A program made the translations under genes and the position numbers. The notes below the pieces were generated by a model that was not told where the DNA came from, made no database searches, and saw only the letters and a program-made list of their open reading frames with translations. From Pedobacter cryoconitis (GTDB lineage Bacteria > Bacteroidota > Bacteroidia > Sphingobacteriales > Sphingobacteriaceae), in NCBI RefSeq assembly GCF_001590605.1, contig NZ_CP014504.1, positions 3,410,001 to 3,474,000 of the forward strand: a DNA stretch of 64,000 nt. The letters are read 5' to 3'. Of this stretch, positions 42,101-48,088 are shown piece by piece. The stretch's first letter is position 1, and each line of letters opens with the position of its first letter.

Positions 42101-42745
42101 ATGATTCAATGGCGTCTTCAAAGAGGTCGAGAAGGCTTTGGTTGAAGGTAAATCCTTAAGTCTGCTTTTCCAGAATGCCTTATCTTCAATGAATTCATCA
42201 GATAATCTATAGAATTTTTCACCATTGATAAAATCAAGGTAAGGTCTTAAACTATTTTCATCAGGCTCTTGAAAGTTTAATTTGTCAGGTGAATAATATT
42301 GAATTACTTTATTGAAAAACAAAGACATTGAATACCCGTCGAAAATTAAATGGTGAACTTTTGTGTACCAAAAAAATTTGCGGTCTGTGCATTTAAGAAT
42401 CCTAATTTTAAGAAGATTACCTGATTGATCGAATGGCACAGTAATATCTTCAGACATCCAATCCAAACAAGCTTTATCACTATCATTATTTAATGAAAAA
42501 TCAATCGTGTCAATGTCAATCTTGCGCGATTGATTCTCCTGAAATCCTTTCTGATCCTCAAAGATATTGTATCCCATTTCAATTACATCAGCTTGCGACA
42601 ATACCAGTTCAATTGATCTGATTAGTTCAGCCTGATCTAAATCTCCTTCAATAGCGGCATAACCCCCAACATTATACAGTGGTGATGCTGCATAAATATT
42701 TTGGGTTAACCAGATTGTTTTCTGATTAGCAGATATATTCATCAT
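30182..42745 (-). CDS. Nonribosomal peptide synthetase NRPS-1 ((C-A-T)x4), predicted Ala-Tyr/Phe-Ser-Ser
   Basis: 4187 residues. Domains: C 1-430, A 450-905, T 925-1000; C 1010-1470, A 1485-1970, T 1985-2060; C 2070-2518, A 2540-3018, T 3035-3108; C 3118-3570, A 3588-4068, T 4088-4158. The first C domain is divergent but has HHLIFDG, so it is probably active; a C domain at the very start suggests acyl (lipo-) initiation, or loading from elsewhere. Codes: A1 DLFNNALTYK (reported for Ala), A2 DASTVAAICK (closest to Tyr/Phe codes), A3 and A4 both DVWHFSLIDK (Ser). The C-terminus after the last carrier (FNEPTIE) should dock to the TubC-like start of NRPS-2. Modules 3 and 4 belong to a tandem DNA repeat. 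As the first synthetase gene after the NusG paralogue, it probably makes the start of the peptide. Confidence 0.97.
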   Translation of the reverse strand: MMNISANQKTIWLTQNIYAASPLYNVGGYAAIEGDLDQAELIRSIELVLSQADVIEMGYNIFEDQKGFQENQSRKIDIDTIDFSLNNDSDKACLDWMSEDITVPFDQSGNLLKIRILKCTDRKFFWYTKVHHLIFDGYSMSLFFNKVIQYYSPDKLNFQEPDENSLRPYLDFINGEKFYRLSDEFIEDKAFWKSRLKDLPSTKAFSTSLKTPLNHGQNSERLELSIERVVYDKISLFCKQNRCTPFHYFISILFILNKCYGNDSPVIGIPVFNRRNRKFKNTLGTFVNVLPFSIPIEKGNSFAEVILQVRNELKDCYKHQQYPLFDILEDLDRPGNIYNVYFSYQKNIYLNENNTLNSSIKFLNNGAQQEDLVFHLLEYSETDPLILSVDYIEDVFDKVFIVSMLDHFDNLIRACYIDPLLPIFQLPYLQTKEKYDLLTSFNAKPSPGSSDQTVIELFEEQVRRNPDAIALIFEDKIWSYAQLNVSVNRFGNYLLTNHNIRPGDLIAIQLERNESMVIGILGVLKSGGAYVPIDPDYPVERIEYLLQDSACKLVIDQNKFQKFVSSESSFSDENLKLVNDPSSLAYIIYTSGSTGKPKGVMIQHSNLSSFLHWCKNEFSTSPYEVVFAVTSICFDLSIFEILYTLVSGKKMRLLKNALSVKDYVLSDHHILLNTVPSVVGLLLSEGTDLTNIKVLNMAGEVIPSSYLSKLDFERAEIRNLYGPSEDTTYSTFFRIRSNFNILIGRPISNTQVYILGNEDQLLPIGVTGEICLGGDGLALGYLNQPVLTAEKFVPNPHHIGKLMYRTGDLGRWLSDGNIELVGRRDDQVKIRGYRIEPGEIENILQGHEGVTSAIILAPLNNLGERELRAYVTGQNILDPMVLNSYLEKVLPAYMLPQFYMQLDEIPLTANGKVDRKKLEESGETELGINTDYIAPRNKTEERLIQIWSGILGREIGQIGARSNFFRLGGHSLKATRLISQIYKVFGVKLKLNEVFSISILEDQALLIEGSYQTGYTEIPLAAPAESYVLSSSQRRLWILSQFSEGNIAYNVPGSYLFEGELDVQSLQYSFDALIARHEILRTVFRIDKEGDVRQYIQDENVHGFEIGVQDFCENDIELVHRLVGEDFMTVFDLSSGPLLRACLYRVTETRWVFSYVMHHIISDGWSMGILLKELMSYYGFFMYNKENVVTALPLQYKDYACWQQGQLKGLALAVHKTYWLEQLSGELPVLNLLGDKPRPLVKTYNGRTIGRKLPPVLIAKLRTLLNEEGATLFMGLLATVNVLLHRYTGQEDLIIGSPIAGREHPELEGQVGLYANTTVLRSRFSSADTYRELLSNVKKITIDAYSHQDYPFDELVDDLKIERDMTRNSLFDVQVILQDSQMFDFVENSKSNGFMFLENKQNEISTSRFELVFDFVEIAEALTINLTYNDDIYIETTAERLLQHLEQILGVILKYPSVAIGKLDYLTDKEKFQLVQSFNSTNIVYAKEQTLVDLFEKQVELHPENIAVVFEGKHLSYRELDEQSGRVAQYLKSNYTIRPDDLVGIMLDRSELLIVAILAVLKSGAAYVPVDPGYPKLRKEFILNDTGAQILLTQADYIFDLDYYQGSVVALDLQMGDMESCNPSIHSVIQADHLAYVIYTSGSTGNPKGVMINHGTICNTILSQKIIFDVNEETRSLQFAASSFDASVSEIFVALISGGQLYVINEELKKDPGLLAKYITDHKIDLATIPPSYIKLLEMDSISTLKKLVTAGETAILDKGISFCRTGMYFNAYGPSESSICATAFLFNGKNYHGSGTIPIGKPISNTQVYILSKMGALQPVGVPGEICLGGAGLARGYLNQAALTAEKFVTNPYRLGERMYRTGDLGRWLADGNVEFIGRLDEQVKIRGYRVELGEIENILQGYSAITSAVVLAPLNNLGERELKAYITGEGDVDPLVLKSYLGQLLPSYMLPESYTLLDMIPLTVNGKVDRKALEELAGRELGTGAVYIAPRTETERQLVEIWSEVLGRDPDQIGISSNFFELGGHSLKAIRLTSQVYKVFGVKLELKEVFSVSILEDQALLIEGSHQMGYTGIPVVAPAESYVLSSSQRRLWILSQFSAGNVAYNVPGAYWFEGELDLEILQRSFDALISRHEILRTVFRSDEEAEVRQYIQDAGTGGFVINEQDLRGTELTVLRSLVEKDFTTVFDLTSGPLMYGCLYRVSERSWVLSYVMHHIISDGWSMGILIKELMGYYGSYQSGEVEEITGLNIQYKDYAFWQQEQLKGAAFAAHKGYWLEQFSGELPVLSLLGDKSRPLVKTYNGRTIRKRLNGGQIASFRRLLQEEGATLFMGLLAAVKVLLHRYTGQEDIIIGSPIAGREHADLEGQLGFYVNTLALRTTFSGAENYREILDRVKRVTLGGYEHQVYPFDELVDSLNLQRDMSRHPLFDVLVVLQQPELQQQFWEKHLSGLQASVYEDSRDVISKFDLQFTFIEQDEGVEVQLGYNNDIYEEGTVWGMLGHFEHLLETILKAPSVAVGRLDYLSTSEKLALLEDFNATSVAYPKEQTLVDLFAEQVLEHPEKTAVVFEGRHLSYGELDQESNRLAAYLRSVYQIVPGELIGVRLDRSEWLIISLLGVLKSGGAYVPIDPGYPEERIEFMISDSGCKVLLDRAELDHFCSVSSAYSDSVQPLEHSPSDLMYVLYTSGSTGKPKGCMLEHGGVLNRLWWMWNHYGFSQDDIILQKTTFSFDVSVWELFLPLCWGARMVMCSAEDSGSPEQLSDLIFRESVTALHFVPSMLNLFIETIFEEEASLERLSGLRLVFTSGEALPLSSVHHWYNKLDVPLHNLYGPTEASIDVTYYPTSPIDERIPIGKPISNTQIFILDRQDQLCGIGIAGEICLGGVGLARGYLNQAALTAEKFVTNPYRLGERMYRTGDLGRWLADGNVEYIGRMDEQVKIRGYRIELGEIDNALQGHAAISGAVVLAPLNNLGERELKAYITGEGDVDPLVLKSYLGQLLPSYMLPESYTLLDMIPLTVNGKVDRKALEELAGRELGTGAVYIAPRTETERQLVEIWSEVLGRDPDQIGISSNFFELGGHSLKAIRLTSQVYKVFGVKLELKEVFSVSILEDQALLIEGSHQMGYTGIPVVAPAESYVLSSSQRRLWILSQFSAGNVAYNVPGAYWFEGELDLEILQRSFDALISRHEILRTVFRSDEEAEVRQYIQDAGTGGFVINEQDLRGTELTVLRSLVEKDFTTVFDLTSGPLMYGCLYRVSERSWVLSYVMHHIISDGWSMGILIKELMGYYGSYQSGEVEEITGLNIQYKDYAFWQQEQLKGAAFAAHKGYWLEQFSGELPVLSLLGDKSRPLVKTYNGRTIRKRLNGGQIASFRRLLQEEGATLFMGLLAAVKVLLHRYTGQEDIIIGSPIAGREHADLEGQLGFYVNTLALRTTFSGAENYREILDRVKRVTLGGYEHQVYPFDELVDSLNLQRDMSRHPLFDVLVVLQQPELQQQFWEKHLSGLQASVYEDSRDVISKFDLQFTFIEQDEGVEVQLGYNNDIYEEGTVWGMLGHFEHLLETILKAPSVAVGRLDYLSTSEKLALLEDFNATSVAYPKEQTLVDLFAEQVLEHPEKTAVIFEGRHLSYGELDQESNRLAAYLRSVYQIVPGELIGVRLDRSEWLIISLLGVLKSGGAYVPIDPGYPEERIEFMISDSGCKVLLDRAELDHFCSVSSAYSDSVQPLEHSPSDLMYVLYTSGSTGKPKGCMLEHGGVLNRLWWMWNHYGFSQDDIILQKTTFSFDVSVWELFLPLCWGARMVMCSAEDSGSPEQLSDLIFRESVTALHFVPSMLNLFIETIFEEEASLERLSGLRLVFTSGEALPLSSVHHWYNKLDVPLHNLYGPTEASIDVTYYPTSPIDERIPIGKPISNTQIFILDRQDQLCGIGIAGEICLGGVGLARGYLNQAALTAEKFVTNPYRLGERMYRTGDLGRWLADGNVEYIGRMDEQVKIRGYRIELGEIDNALQGHAAISGAVVLAPLNNLGERELKAYITGEGDVDPLVLKSYLGQLLPSYMVPQAYVQLDVIPLTMSGKADRKALQGYGGKELGLVSVHVAPRTETERQLVEIWSEVLGRDPDQIGISSNFFELGGHSLKAVKVIHRVNTVFSVKIDIVKLFNEPTIENISGHIDFIISQKYHAANKQTMIEIDI
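30349..32035. repeat. A-domain segment shared between NRPS-1 and NRPS-4 (1687 bp; partner 5467..7153)
   Basis: The two segments have equal length and are near-identical. One difference seen lies in the start of the A domain (the CAAATACAAC / CAAATATAAC pair around 7014/31896), changing Val to Ile in AV[V/I]FEG. The segment covers the whole Ser-type A domain plus the first half of the carrier and ends where the C domain begins. The two copies are 25 kb apart in different genes. Confidence 0.92.
30597..37003. repeat. Tandem module repeat in NRPS-1, period 3153 bp, just over two copies
   Basis: Copies 30597..33850 and 33750..37003 are 3254 bp long but offset by only 3153 bp, so they overlap by about 100 bp and form a true tandem array. 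Differences seen: 31896/35049 (Val/Ile), 32677/35830 and 32914/36067. The array covers modules 3 and 4 (A-T-C units), explaining two identical Ser modules. It is a likely site of module gain or loss by homologous recombination, and also of assembly error. Confidence 0.93.
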
Positions 42746-42834
42746 TCTATGGATTATTTAAATATTTGGATTACTAAGCCGTGTCAAAAAATCTACGGGA
42801 AGAGAGAATTCTTCTTCGATATCAAAATCAATAC

Positions 42835-43341
42835 TTATAAAAGCATGAGGTTTTCTTTTGGAACCGGGACTAGAATGTTCCTGTTTAATAAATCTACGCG
42901 AACTAATAATTTCTTATGATTATAATATTCAACCAGCTCACATTGAAGACCTGTTAATGCACCTCCTTTTATGACCAATTGTTTTCCAACGCTAATTCTG
43001 TTATCAGACACTTCAACATCAACAGATTCTTTTGTAGCAAGCATGATATTATTCATTACAGAATCACTAACCCTCGACACTATATTATCCGTTTTAATGT
43101 AATAGAGGCATCCTTCCGTATCAAGGGTCTGAAAATAGCTGTTCATGCCATCCAGGTAAATAAAAAGATAAGAAGGGAACAACGGAACATCAATATATTT
43201 CCGTCTGTCACTCCATACTTTAAGTTTTTTTACGGTTGGAAAAAAAGATTTAATGTTTACTTCAGCCAGCCTGTTATGAATTCTCTTTTCGTGTTTGGGC
43301 CTAGTATAAATTACGTGCCACCCTGGGATAAGTTTGCTCAT
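42835..43341 (-). CDS. NusG paralogue (UpxY/LoaP/RfaH-type) transcription antiterminator
   Basis: 168 residues from ATG 43341. The frame is open further upstream to 43440, but NusG homology begins only at IPGWHVIYTRPKHEKRI, so the internal Met is preferred. The N-terminal NGN domain shows WHVIYTRPKHE and VPLFPSYLFIYL; the C-terminal KOW region shows GKQLVIKGGALTGLQCELVEY. Housekeeping NusG sits in ribosomal gene neighbourhoods; specialised paralogues of this size head long surface-polysaccharide or antibiotic operons (UpxY, LoaP, TaA) and help RNA polymerase read through long transcripts. Here it precedes NRPS-1 by 89 bases and a 42-kb unidirectional operon, so operon-specific processive antitermination is the likely role. 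The operon-specific recognition element was not identified. Confidence 0.88.
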   Translation of the reverse strand: MSKLIPGWHVIYTRPKHEKRIHNRLAEVNIKSFFPTVKKLKVWSDRRKYIDVPLFPSYLFIYLDGMNSYFQTLDTEGCLYYIKTDNIVSRVSDSVMNNIMLATKESVDVEVSDNRISVGKQLVIKGGALTGLQCELVEYYNHKKLLVRVDLLNRNILVPVPKENLMLL

Positions 43342-43479
43342 ACAAATTATAAGAGTAATTATAAATATTTGGTGTTTTATATATAAAGAGATGGAACAGA
43401 TTTGACCACATCTTATATAGCTATCGCAGAAGTAAGTCACATACTTACTTTAATCCAGAAGGATAATATATGCTATTGA
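43342..43479. promoter_or_regulatory. Divergent control region between the NRPS operon and LytTR genes, with inverted repeat
   Basis: This 138-bp AT-rich gap should hold the promoter of the NRPS operon (minus) and of the regulator genes (plus). It contains an inverted repeat AAGTAAG-N7-CTTACTT at 43430-43450, a candidate operator. No convincing -33/-7 pair could be fixed. Since the adjacent genes encode LytTR DNA-binding proteins, binding here is an attractive but untested idea. Confidence 0.4.
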
Positions 43480-43764
43480 TTGTTAAAATATGAAGACCTT
43501 AATGAGCTATATATTTCTAAAATCAATGATATCACCATAGTCCTAAACTATAAATTTCAATTGACGTCTTCAACTATTTTACATGAAAACCAGGTTTCTA
43601 TATATGAAACGGAAACTTTATTAATTTACAAACTATATAATCAAGTCTTTTATCGAAACATTGCTAATCATGTCTGTCTTATTAATCTCAAAGCAATTTA
43701 TAATTCCAATAATAATAATTGTATTATTACATTTAGAAAAATAAAACTTATATTAATCGGATAA
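43480..43764 (+). CDS. Small stand-alone LytTR-like DNA-binding protein (tentative)
   Basis: 94 residues, not confidently recognised. When lined up by eye with the LytTR domain of the next gene, several family positions fall into register: YIxxxNDITI against YIKxxLNYVTI, then FYR....VCLINLKAIY against the family consensus FxRVHKSYIVNLKKI. It has no receiver domain. The coding composition is very AT-rich and the C-terminus is short. It starts 139 bases from the divergent NusG start and 59 bases before the response regulator, so it could act on the NRPS promoter. Alternatively it is a decayed or chance ORF. Confidence 0.45.
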   Translation: MLKYEDLNELYISKINDITIVLNYKFQLTSSTILHENQVSIYETETLLIYKLYNQVFYRNIANHVCLINLKAIYNSNNNNCIITFRKIKLILIG

Positions 43765-43823
43765 AACAATAAATAGAGATTAATTAAACTATTTACCGAA
43801 CCATATAACTTATTAAATCCAAT

Positions 43824-44552
43824 ATGATTTCATGCTACGTCATTGATAATGAGGATTATAACACCAACCTCTTAACAGAATTCATTAAAACTACCCCTGG
43901 TCTCACATTAAAAGGCACATCAAAGAATCCTCTTGAGGCCTTGGATATACTCAAAACAAATCCTCCTAAAATTCTTTTTTTAGATATGGACATGCCACAA
44001 ATATCCGGCATCGAATTATCAAAACTCATTGACAAAAAAATCTTTATAATCTTTGTAACAGTGCATTCAAAATATGCTGTGGATGCATTCGATCATAATG
44101 CATTGGATTTCCTTTTAAAACCTTTTTCTTACCCTCGATTTCTATTTGCAGTTGAAAAGATTAAAAAACATTTGCATAACAAAAGTGAACATACACATTT
44201 CGAAGATTCATTTTATATCAGAACAGGTATCAAAGGAAAGCATATCAGACTTAATTTTAATGAGATCGTATATATCAAAGGTGCATTAAACTACGTGACT
44301 ATACATACTGAATCTGCAGAATATTTAACCTATATAACTATGAGAGATCTCGAAGAATCGCTACCTCCCAGGTTATTTATAAGAGTTCAAAAATCATATA
44401 TAGTTAATGAAAAAAAAATCCTTTATGTAAGTAATGGTAATATCATGACTACTAATAATATTGTTATAACGGTAGGACCAAGTTATAAGGAATCATTTTA
44501 CTTGAGATTAAATGTGAGTACGATTGATCAGAAAAAAACAGGTCCAAACTGA
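43824..44552 (+). CDS. LytTR-family response regulator
   Basis: 242 residues. Receiver domain 1-118: acidic pair in IDNED (residues 7-11), phospho-acceptor Asp in LFLDMDMP (about residue 53), Thr in FVTVHS and Lys in LLKPFS. LytTR DNA-binding domain ~130-235, with IVYIKGALNYVTIHT and FIRVQKSYIVNEKKI. Proteins of this type are normally paired with a LytS/AlgZ-like histidine kinase; none is present in the window. The position directly divergent from the NRPS operon suggests control of that operon, by inference only. The start is the first ATG of the domain and the only sensible one. Confidence 0.9.
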   Translation: MISCYVIDNEDYNTNLLTEFIKTTPGLTLKGTSKNPLEALDILKTNPPKILFLDMDMPQISGIELSKLIDKKIFIIFVTVHSKYAVDAFDHNALDFLLKPFSYPRFLFAVEKIKKHLHNKSEHTHFEDSFYIRTGIKGKHIRLNFNEIVYIKGALNYVTIHTESAEYLTYITMRDLEESLPPRLFIRVQKSYIVNEKKILYVSNGNIMTTNNIVITVGPSYKESFYLRLNVSTIDQKKTGPN

Positions 44553-45192
44553 GATGATTAATTTTGATACTTTCAGAGCTTCTTTATCTAAATCAGGATT
44601 GGCTTTTTTAGAAACCCTAATGCCTATTATTCCCTCCTTTTTCTTAATGGCTACTACATTGAGTACTGATTACTAGCTATAAAAGCATCTCTATGCATTC
44701 TAGCAAAGGCAATGAAGTCAATTACCTTATCTTTATATTTAAGATAATTTCGTAATGGATCACAAGAAAGACTATTAATTTTTGAGCCCAGATCTCTTAT
44801 AGATTTTCGATAATCCTGATCAAAGGACGACTACCTATGGTAACTTCGCCGACGAAAATCAGCTCCAAAAAACAATAAAAGCTGCTTCAAAATTTCTTCT
44901 GAAACAGCTTTATGTGGTCGCTAATGCGCAAATTTCGAACTTTTTCCTTTCTGATTTAGCTTTAATGGCCGATTTTTTCGAAAAAATAAATAATGGTGAT
45001 TTCCTTCCAATCAACCTAAGTCAATAAACCAAATTCTATTCTTTATTTTCGACTATATGAAAATAGTAATGATTCCACGAGACAATTTACATACTTGGTT
45101 CTTGTATGTCCTCGCTTTACCACATAATGCCGCCTGTAAGACATTGAAAGATAAGACCTATTGTAACAAATGTATTAATTCGGTGTCTTAAC
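44553..45192. other. 640-bp stretch without intact genes; gene debris and a hairpin
   Basis: On the minus strand about 44654-44830 is an open segment of some 55 codons (SIRDLGSKINS... KVIDFIAFARMHRDAF) that looks protein-like but has no start and ends in a stop, so it is probably a gene remnant of unknown family. On the plus strand a 39-codon ORF begins at 44554; I regard it as unsupported. At 44878-44911 an inverted repeat (AAAGCTG...CAGCTTT, extended by TTCA/TGAA) could form a terminator-like hairpin. Nothing else was recognised. Confidence 0.4.
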
Positions 45193-45654
45193 ATTAAGAC
45201 AATCTTTAACAAATTCATAAAGAAATATCAGAAAACAACGATTCTTGACATACAGGAACTGAGTTTAGATGAAGGCGTATATTGGCTTAAAGGCGCGAAT
45301 GGCTCAGGAAAAAGCACCTTGCTGAAATCTTTAGCTGGCATTTTACACTTTGAAGGCGATGTTTTGCTTAACAAGCTAATCAGTATAAAAAAACATAAGC
45401 GTGATTACCGCAGGTTAGTGAACTTTGCGGAAGCAGAACCGATCTTTCCTGAATTTCTTACCGGAAAAGAGTTGATTGATATGTTCGCTGAAGCAAAAGG
45501 TGGAACAAATGAACAAAAGGCATTTTACCCCCAGACAATTGGACTTCAACCATATCTAGATCAGCCGTTGGGTACTTACTCCAGCAGTATGTTGAAAAAA
45601 CTTTCGCTGATATTGACTTTTATGGGCAAGCCAAAACTCATTTTATTGGATGAA
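45193..45654 (+). pseudogene. ABC transporter ATP-binding subunit, broken at both ends
   Basis: The reading frame encodes TTILDIQELSLDEGVYW, Walker A GANGSGKST, a signature-like TYSSSMLKKLSL and Walker B ILLDE, after which the frame runs into the ISL3-type element. No ATG is found before the conserved N-terminus; the codon in the expected start position reads TGT, so the start appears lost as well. Only about 155 codons of the usual ~210-230 remain. With the permease remnant on the far side of the IS (47419-48087), this was once a two-part ABC transporter, possibly linked to the adjacent NRPS operon, though that link is speculative. Confidence 0.8.
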
Positions 45655-47372
45655 CTGGATATTCTGGCGATACTGGTTCTTCCCCACTTTTGGTGGTTAA
45701 GATGGAGCTAATACGAGCCTTTTTTCCAAAAGACCAAGTGAACACCTCCCGTACATTTGCCGTTTTAACGTTTTAACGTTTTAAGTTTGTTCACATTCCC
45801 TTCCACTGGCCCATTGCTCCAGGCTAGGTCGAAAGCATTTTTTATCGATTTCAGATCTTGCCTTAATCCATTTGCAAATCCACGTAACTCATTAATTGAA
45901 GAGTTTATAGCTTTTGAAATCCATGATTCTAAACCCTCACTACTTCGATCCCTAAGCATCATTTGCCGGAACTCCCTTATAAACCACAATGACTGCCTTA
46001 AGGTAGCTGAGGAATCACAAAGATCATTCAGTATATCAGCTTCATTTTTTGAAAGCTTTTTTGCCTCCTTAAAAAATAGCTGGGATGTGATTGATGGCCT
46101 CCAGAAACTTAGATTGGTTGGTAATACTTTTTTTTCTCTTTTTTTACTACCAATGGCCATTTTGTACCTCGCCAGACCATCGGACAATGTAGAATATGCA
46201 CCTCGGTAGCCAAGGTTTGATAACTCCTGATGTAACGTTTTTAGCTGGATTTCCGGTACCTCTATCTTTCTTTTCTTTATATAGTTGAGAAATTTCTCTA
46301 GGCCAGTTGGCGAGCTGTACCTCTTTTTTGGTAATTCCTCACAATTCTTATACTTTCTGACCGTTATACGGCTCATCTTGAATCTTCTTGCTATCTCCTT
46401 GATGGGAACACCTTGCTCAAGCAGCAATTTCACTTCTTTAAATTTCCTTTGTTGAGCGGAGGGGACGGTACTTTTTAGGATTCGTGGTTCAGTTGTCTTA
46501 GTCTCACGGTTAGCTTCTCTGACTTTTTTCAGAGCTAAATATTCCCGATCCAAGATCTTCCGCATTGCCTCACCTAGGTTTTTCAATAGATGCCAACGAT
46601 CTGTAACCTGGATAGCTTCTGGGGCACCTTTTGTAGAAGCTCTCTGGTAATTACCATATCTGTCTCTGGAAATAACTTTGACTTGGTTTCTTTCCAGTAG
46701 CCAAAGGCTAAGTGTTTTTTCCTCTCGATCACCGAGTAATCCGATTGGGCGATTCGTTGATAGGTCTACAAGTATACTCCCATATCGTTCTCGCTTCTTT
46801 ATCGCCCAGTCATCGACACCTAGAGCAATCACATTATTATTGCTGGGAAGTTCCGTTTTTTCTATTATCCGCAATAAGGTAGTATCAGATATAGGAATCG
46901 AAAGCTGGTTACAGATGCGTTCAGCAGATTTTCCACCAGATTCGATGACTATATTTAATAATTTAATATTTAGCCTGTCGGTTCTTCTTTGATAAGGCTT
47001 GAAATGGTCAGAGTATCGCTCTGTAAATACTTTCAACGGGCACTCCAGGGTATTACAATAAAATTTGCGTGCCCGCAAAACGATTTTAGAACACTTTCCG
47101 AATGCAGGAAGGTCAGCAAATTTTCTTGTATAATAACTGTGAACCTTTGATGAGGCTTCCTCACAATTTGGACAAAATGACTTTTTACTCTTGCTTGAAA
47201 TATAGATAATAAAGCTATCTGTTTCATTATCTACTGATACAACCTTAAATTGATTGACATTATTGAAGATTACTTGGCTGGCATTCATTAAGTTAGTAAC
47301 GATAGAATGCCAGATTATTTCATTTATTACCACCAAAAGTGGGGAAGAACCAGCATAGTCCAGAATATCCAG
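45655..47372. mobile_element. ISL3-type insertion sequence, probably inactive
   Basis: Inverted ends are visible: GGTTCTTCCCCACTTTTGG on the left (45675 on) and its complement on the right (ending ~47352), each preceded externally by CTGGATATTCTGG (45655 on, complement ending 47372). If the outer 13 bases belong to the element, it spans 45655-47372; if the canonical ISL3 tip GGTTCTTCC is the end, it is 45675-47352. No clear 8-bp target duplication was found with either choice. It splits an ABC ATPase gene, and its transposase is frameshifted. Confidence 0.85.
45697..47288 (-). pseudogene. ISL3-family transposase with C-terminal frameshift
   Basis: The ORF encodes the N-terminal zinc finger (CPNC...C...C), VDDWAIKKRERYGSILVDL and VTDRWHLLKNL of the DDE core, an inserted helix-turn-helix (IKEIARRFKMSRITVRKYK) and WSNGPVEGNVNKLKTLKR. 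There the frame closes at 45765. Three tandem copies of the 8-mer CGTTTTAA lie at 45761-45784; with two copies the frame would continue as KRQMYGR... to a stop near 45697, the expected family ending. So an 8-bp expansion removed about 20 residues. The start at 47288 (MNASQV) is chosen over 47384, which lies in the terminal repeat. The lost segment follows the catalytic Glu, so residual activity cannot be excluded. Confidence 0.85.
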
Positions 47373-47418
47373 AGCGCAATACACTCTATTCAGGACACTT
47401 TATTGTTGGTGAATTAAT

Positions 47419-48087
47419 ATGTTACCAACAAGGATTGTACTAACTAAATCATTTGCCTGGAGGTTTTATAAAGAACATTCGGGAATACTCCTTTTCTTTT
47501 TTGTGACCGTGATCAGCTATTGCTTTTTCATCAAAACAGCAGGAATTTACAGAAAGGAGGAATCTGTTTTCTATCACTTGATGCTAATAATGACTTTCCT
47601 GACTTCACCAGCTATTATGGGTGCAGTATTTGTACTTTGGATATTCTACACCATTAAGAGTTGGCAGTTTATTGGGCAGGAACTTAAGAAAGATCAATTT
47701 AAGTTCCTTTCTTACAGTATTACATCCTCTAGCAAAGCAGCTCAGTTCTTTGCCTGGTGTTATGTCCAGTAGATGATCTCGTTACCACTAATTGGCTACT
47801 GACTATTTGCGTCAATACTTGGGCTGATCTATCATTCTTTATTAATCCCTGCTATTACCTTTGTTTTTATTCTAATCCTAATCAGCCTAAGCGTCGTTGT
47901 ATATTCGAATTTCACCAACCAAGTAGAGCGCTCAAGGTCAAATGGCACGCTCCTTCAACTTACGTCAGGTCGCAAAAAGCACTTTTCAACACTATTTCTT
48001 TACCAACTACTAGACAGAGGTAAGTTTTCTTTTTTGCTCACCAAAATATTTTCATGGCTGATCATTATCGGAATGATCAATCTGTGA
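47419..48087 (+). pseudogene. ABC transporter membrane subunit, two in-frame stop codons
   Basis: The frame begins at 47419 with about 117 codons of membrane protein (hydrophobic stretches LLFFFVTVISYCFF and IMGAVFVLWIFY). It is stopped by TAG at 47770 and TGA at 47800, and then continues in the same frame with further membrane segments (ITFVFILILISLSVVVY, WLIIIGM) to a stop at 48085. This is nonsense decay, not a frameshift. It lies just downstream of the IS that interrupts the ABC ATPase, so it was probably its partner. The 3' end meets an IS21 fragment. Confidence 0.7.
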
Positions 48088-48088
48088 A

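Noticed and set aside
42746..42834. A 25-residue reading (SIDFDIEEEFSLPVDF) in the gap before NRPS-1, vaguely like a carrier-protein end
   Set aside because: It has no start, no Ser motif and overlaps the end of the NusG paralogue in another frame; too short to support.
42979..43386. 135-codon plus-strand ORF opposite the NusG paralogue
   Set aside because: It is antisense to a gene with clear NGN and KOW motifs and has no motif of its own.
44554..44673. Plus-strand ORF of 39 codons after the response regulator
   Set aside because: No recognisable motif, very short, and it overlaps a more protein-like minus-strand remnant; treated as noncoding.
45655..45675. An 8-bp target duplication for the ISL3-type element
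   Set aside because: The flanks of both possible boundaries were compared; they are inverse rather than direct matches, so no duplication is claimed.
47757..48023. 88-codon ORF in the permease region
   Set aside because: It is in a different frame from the membrane-protein sequence that continues through the stops; the continuing frame is the ancestral one.
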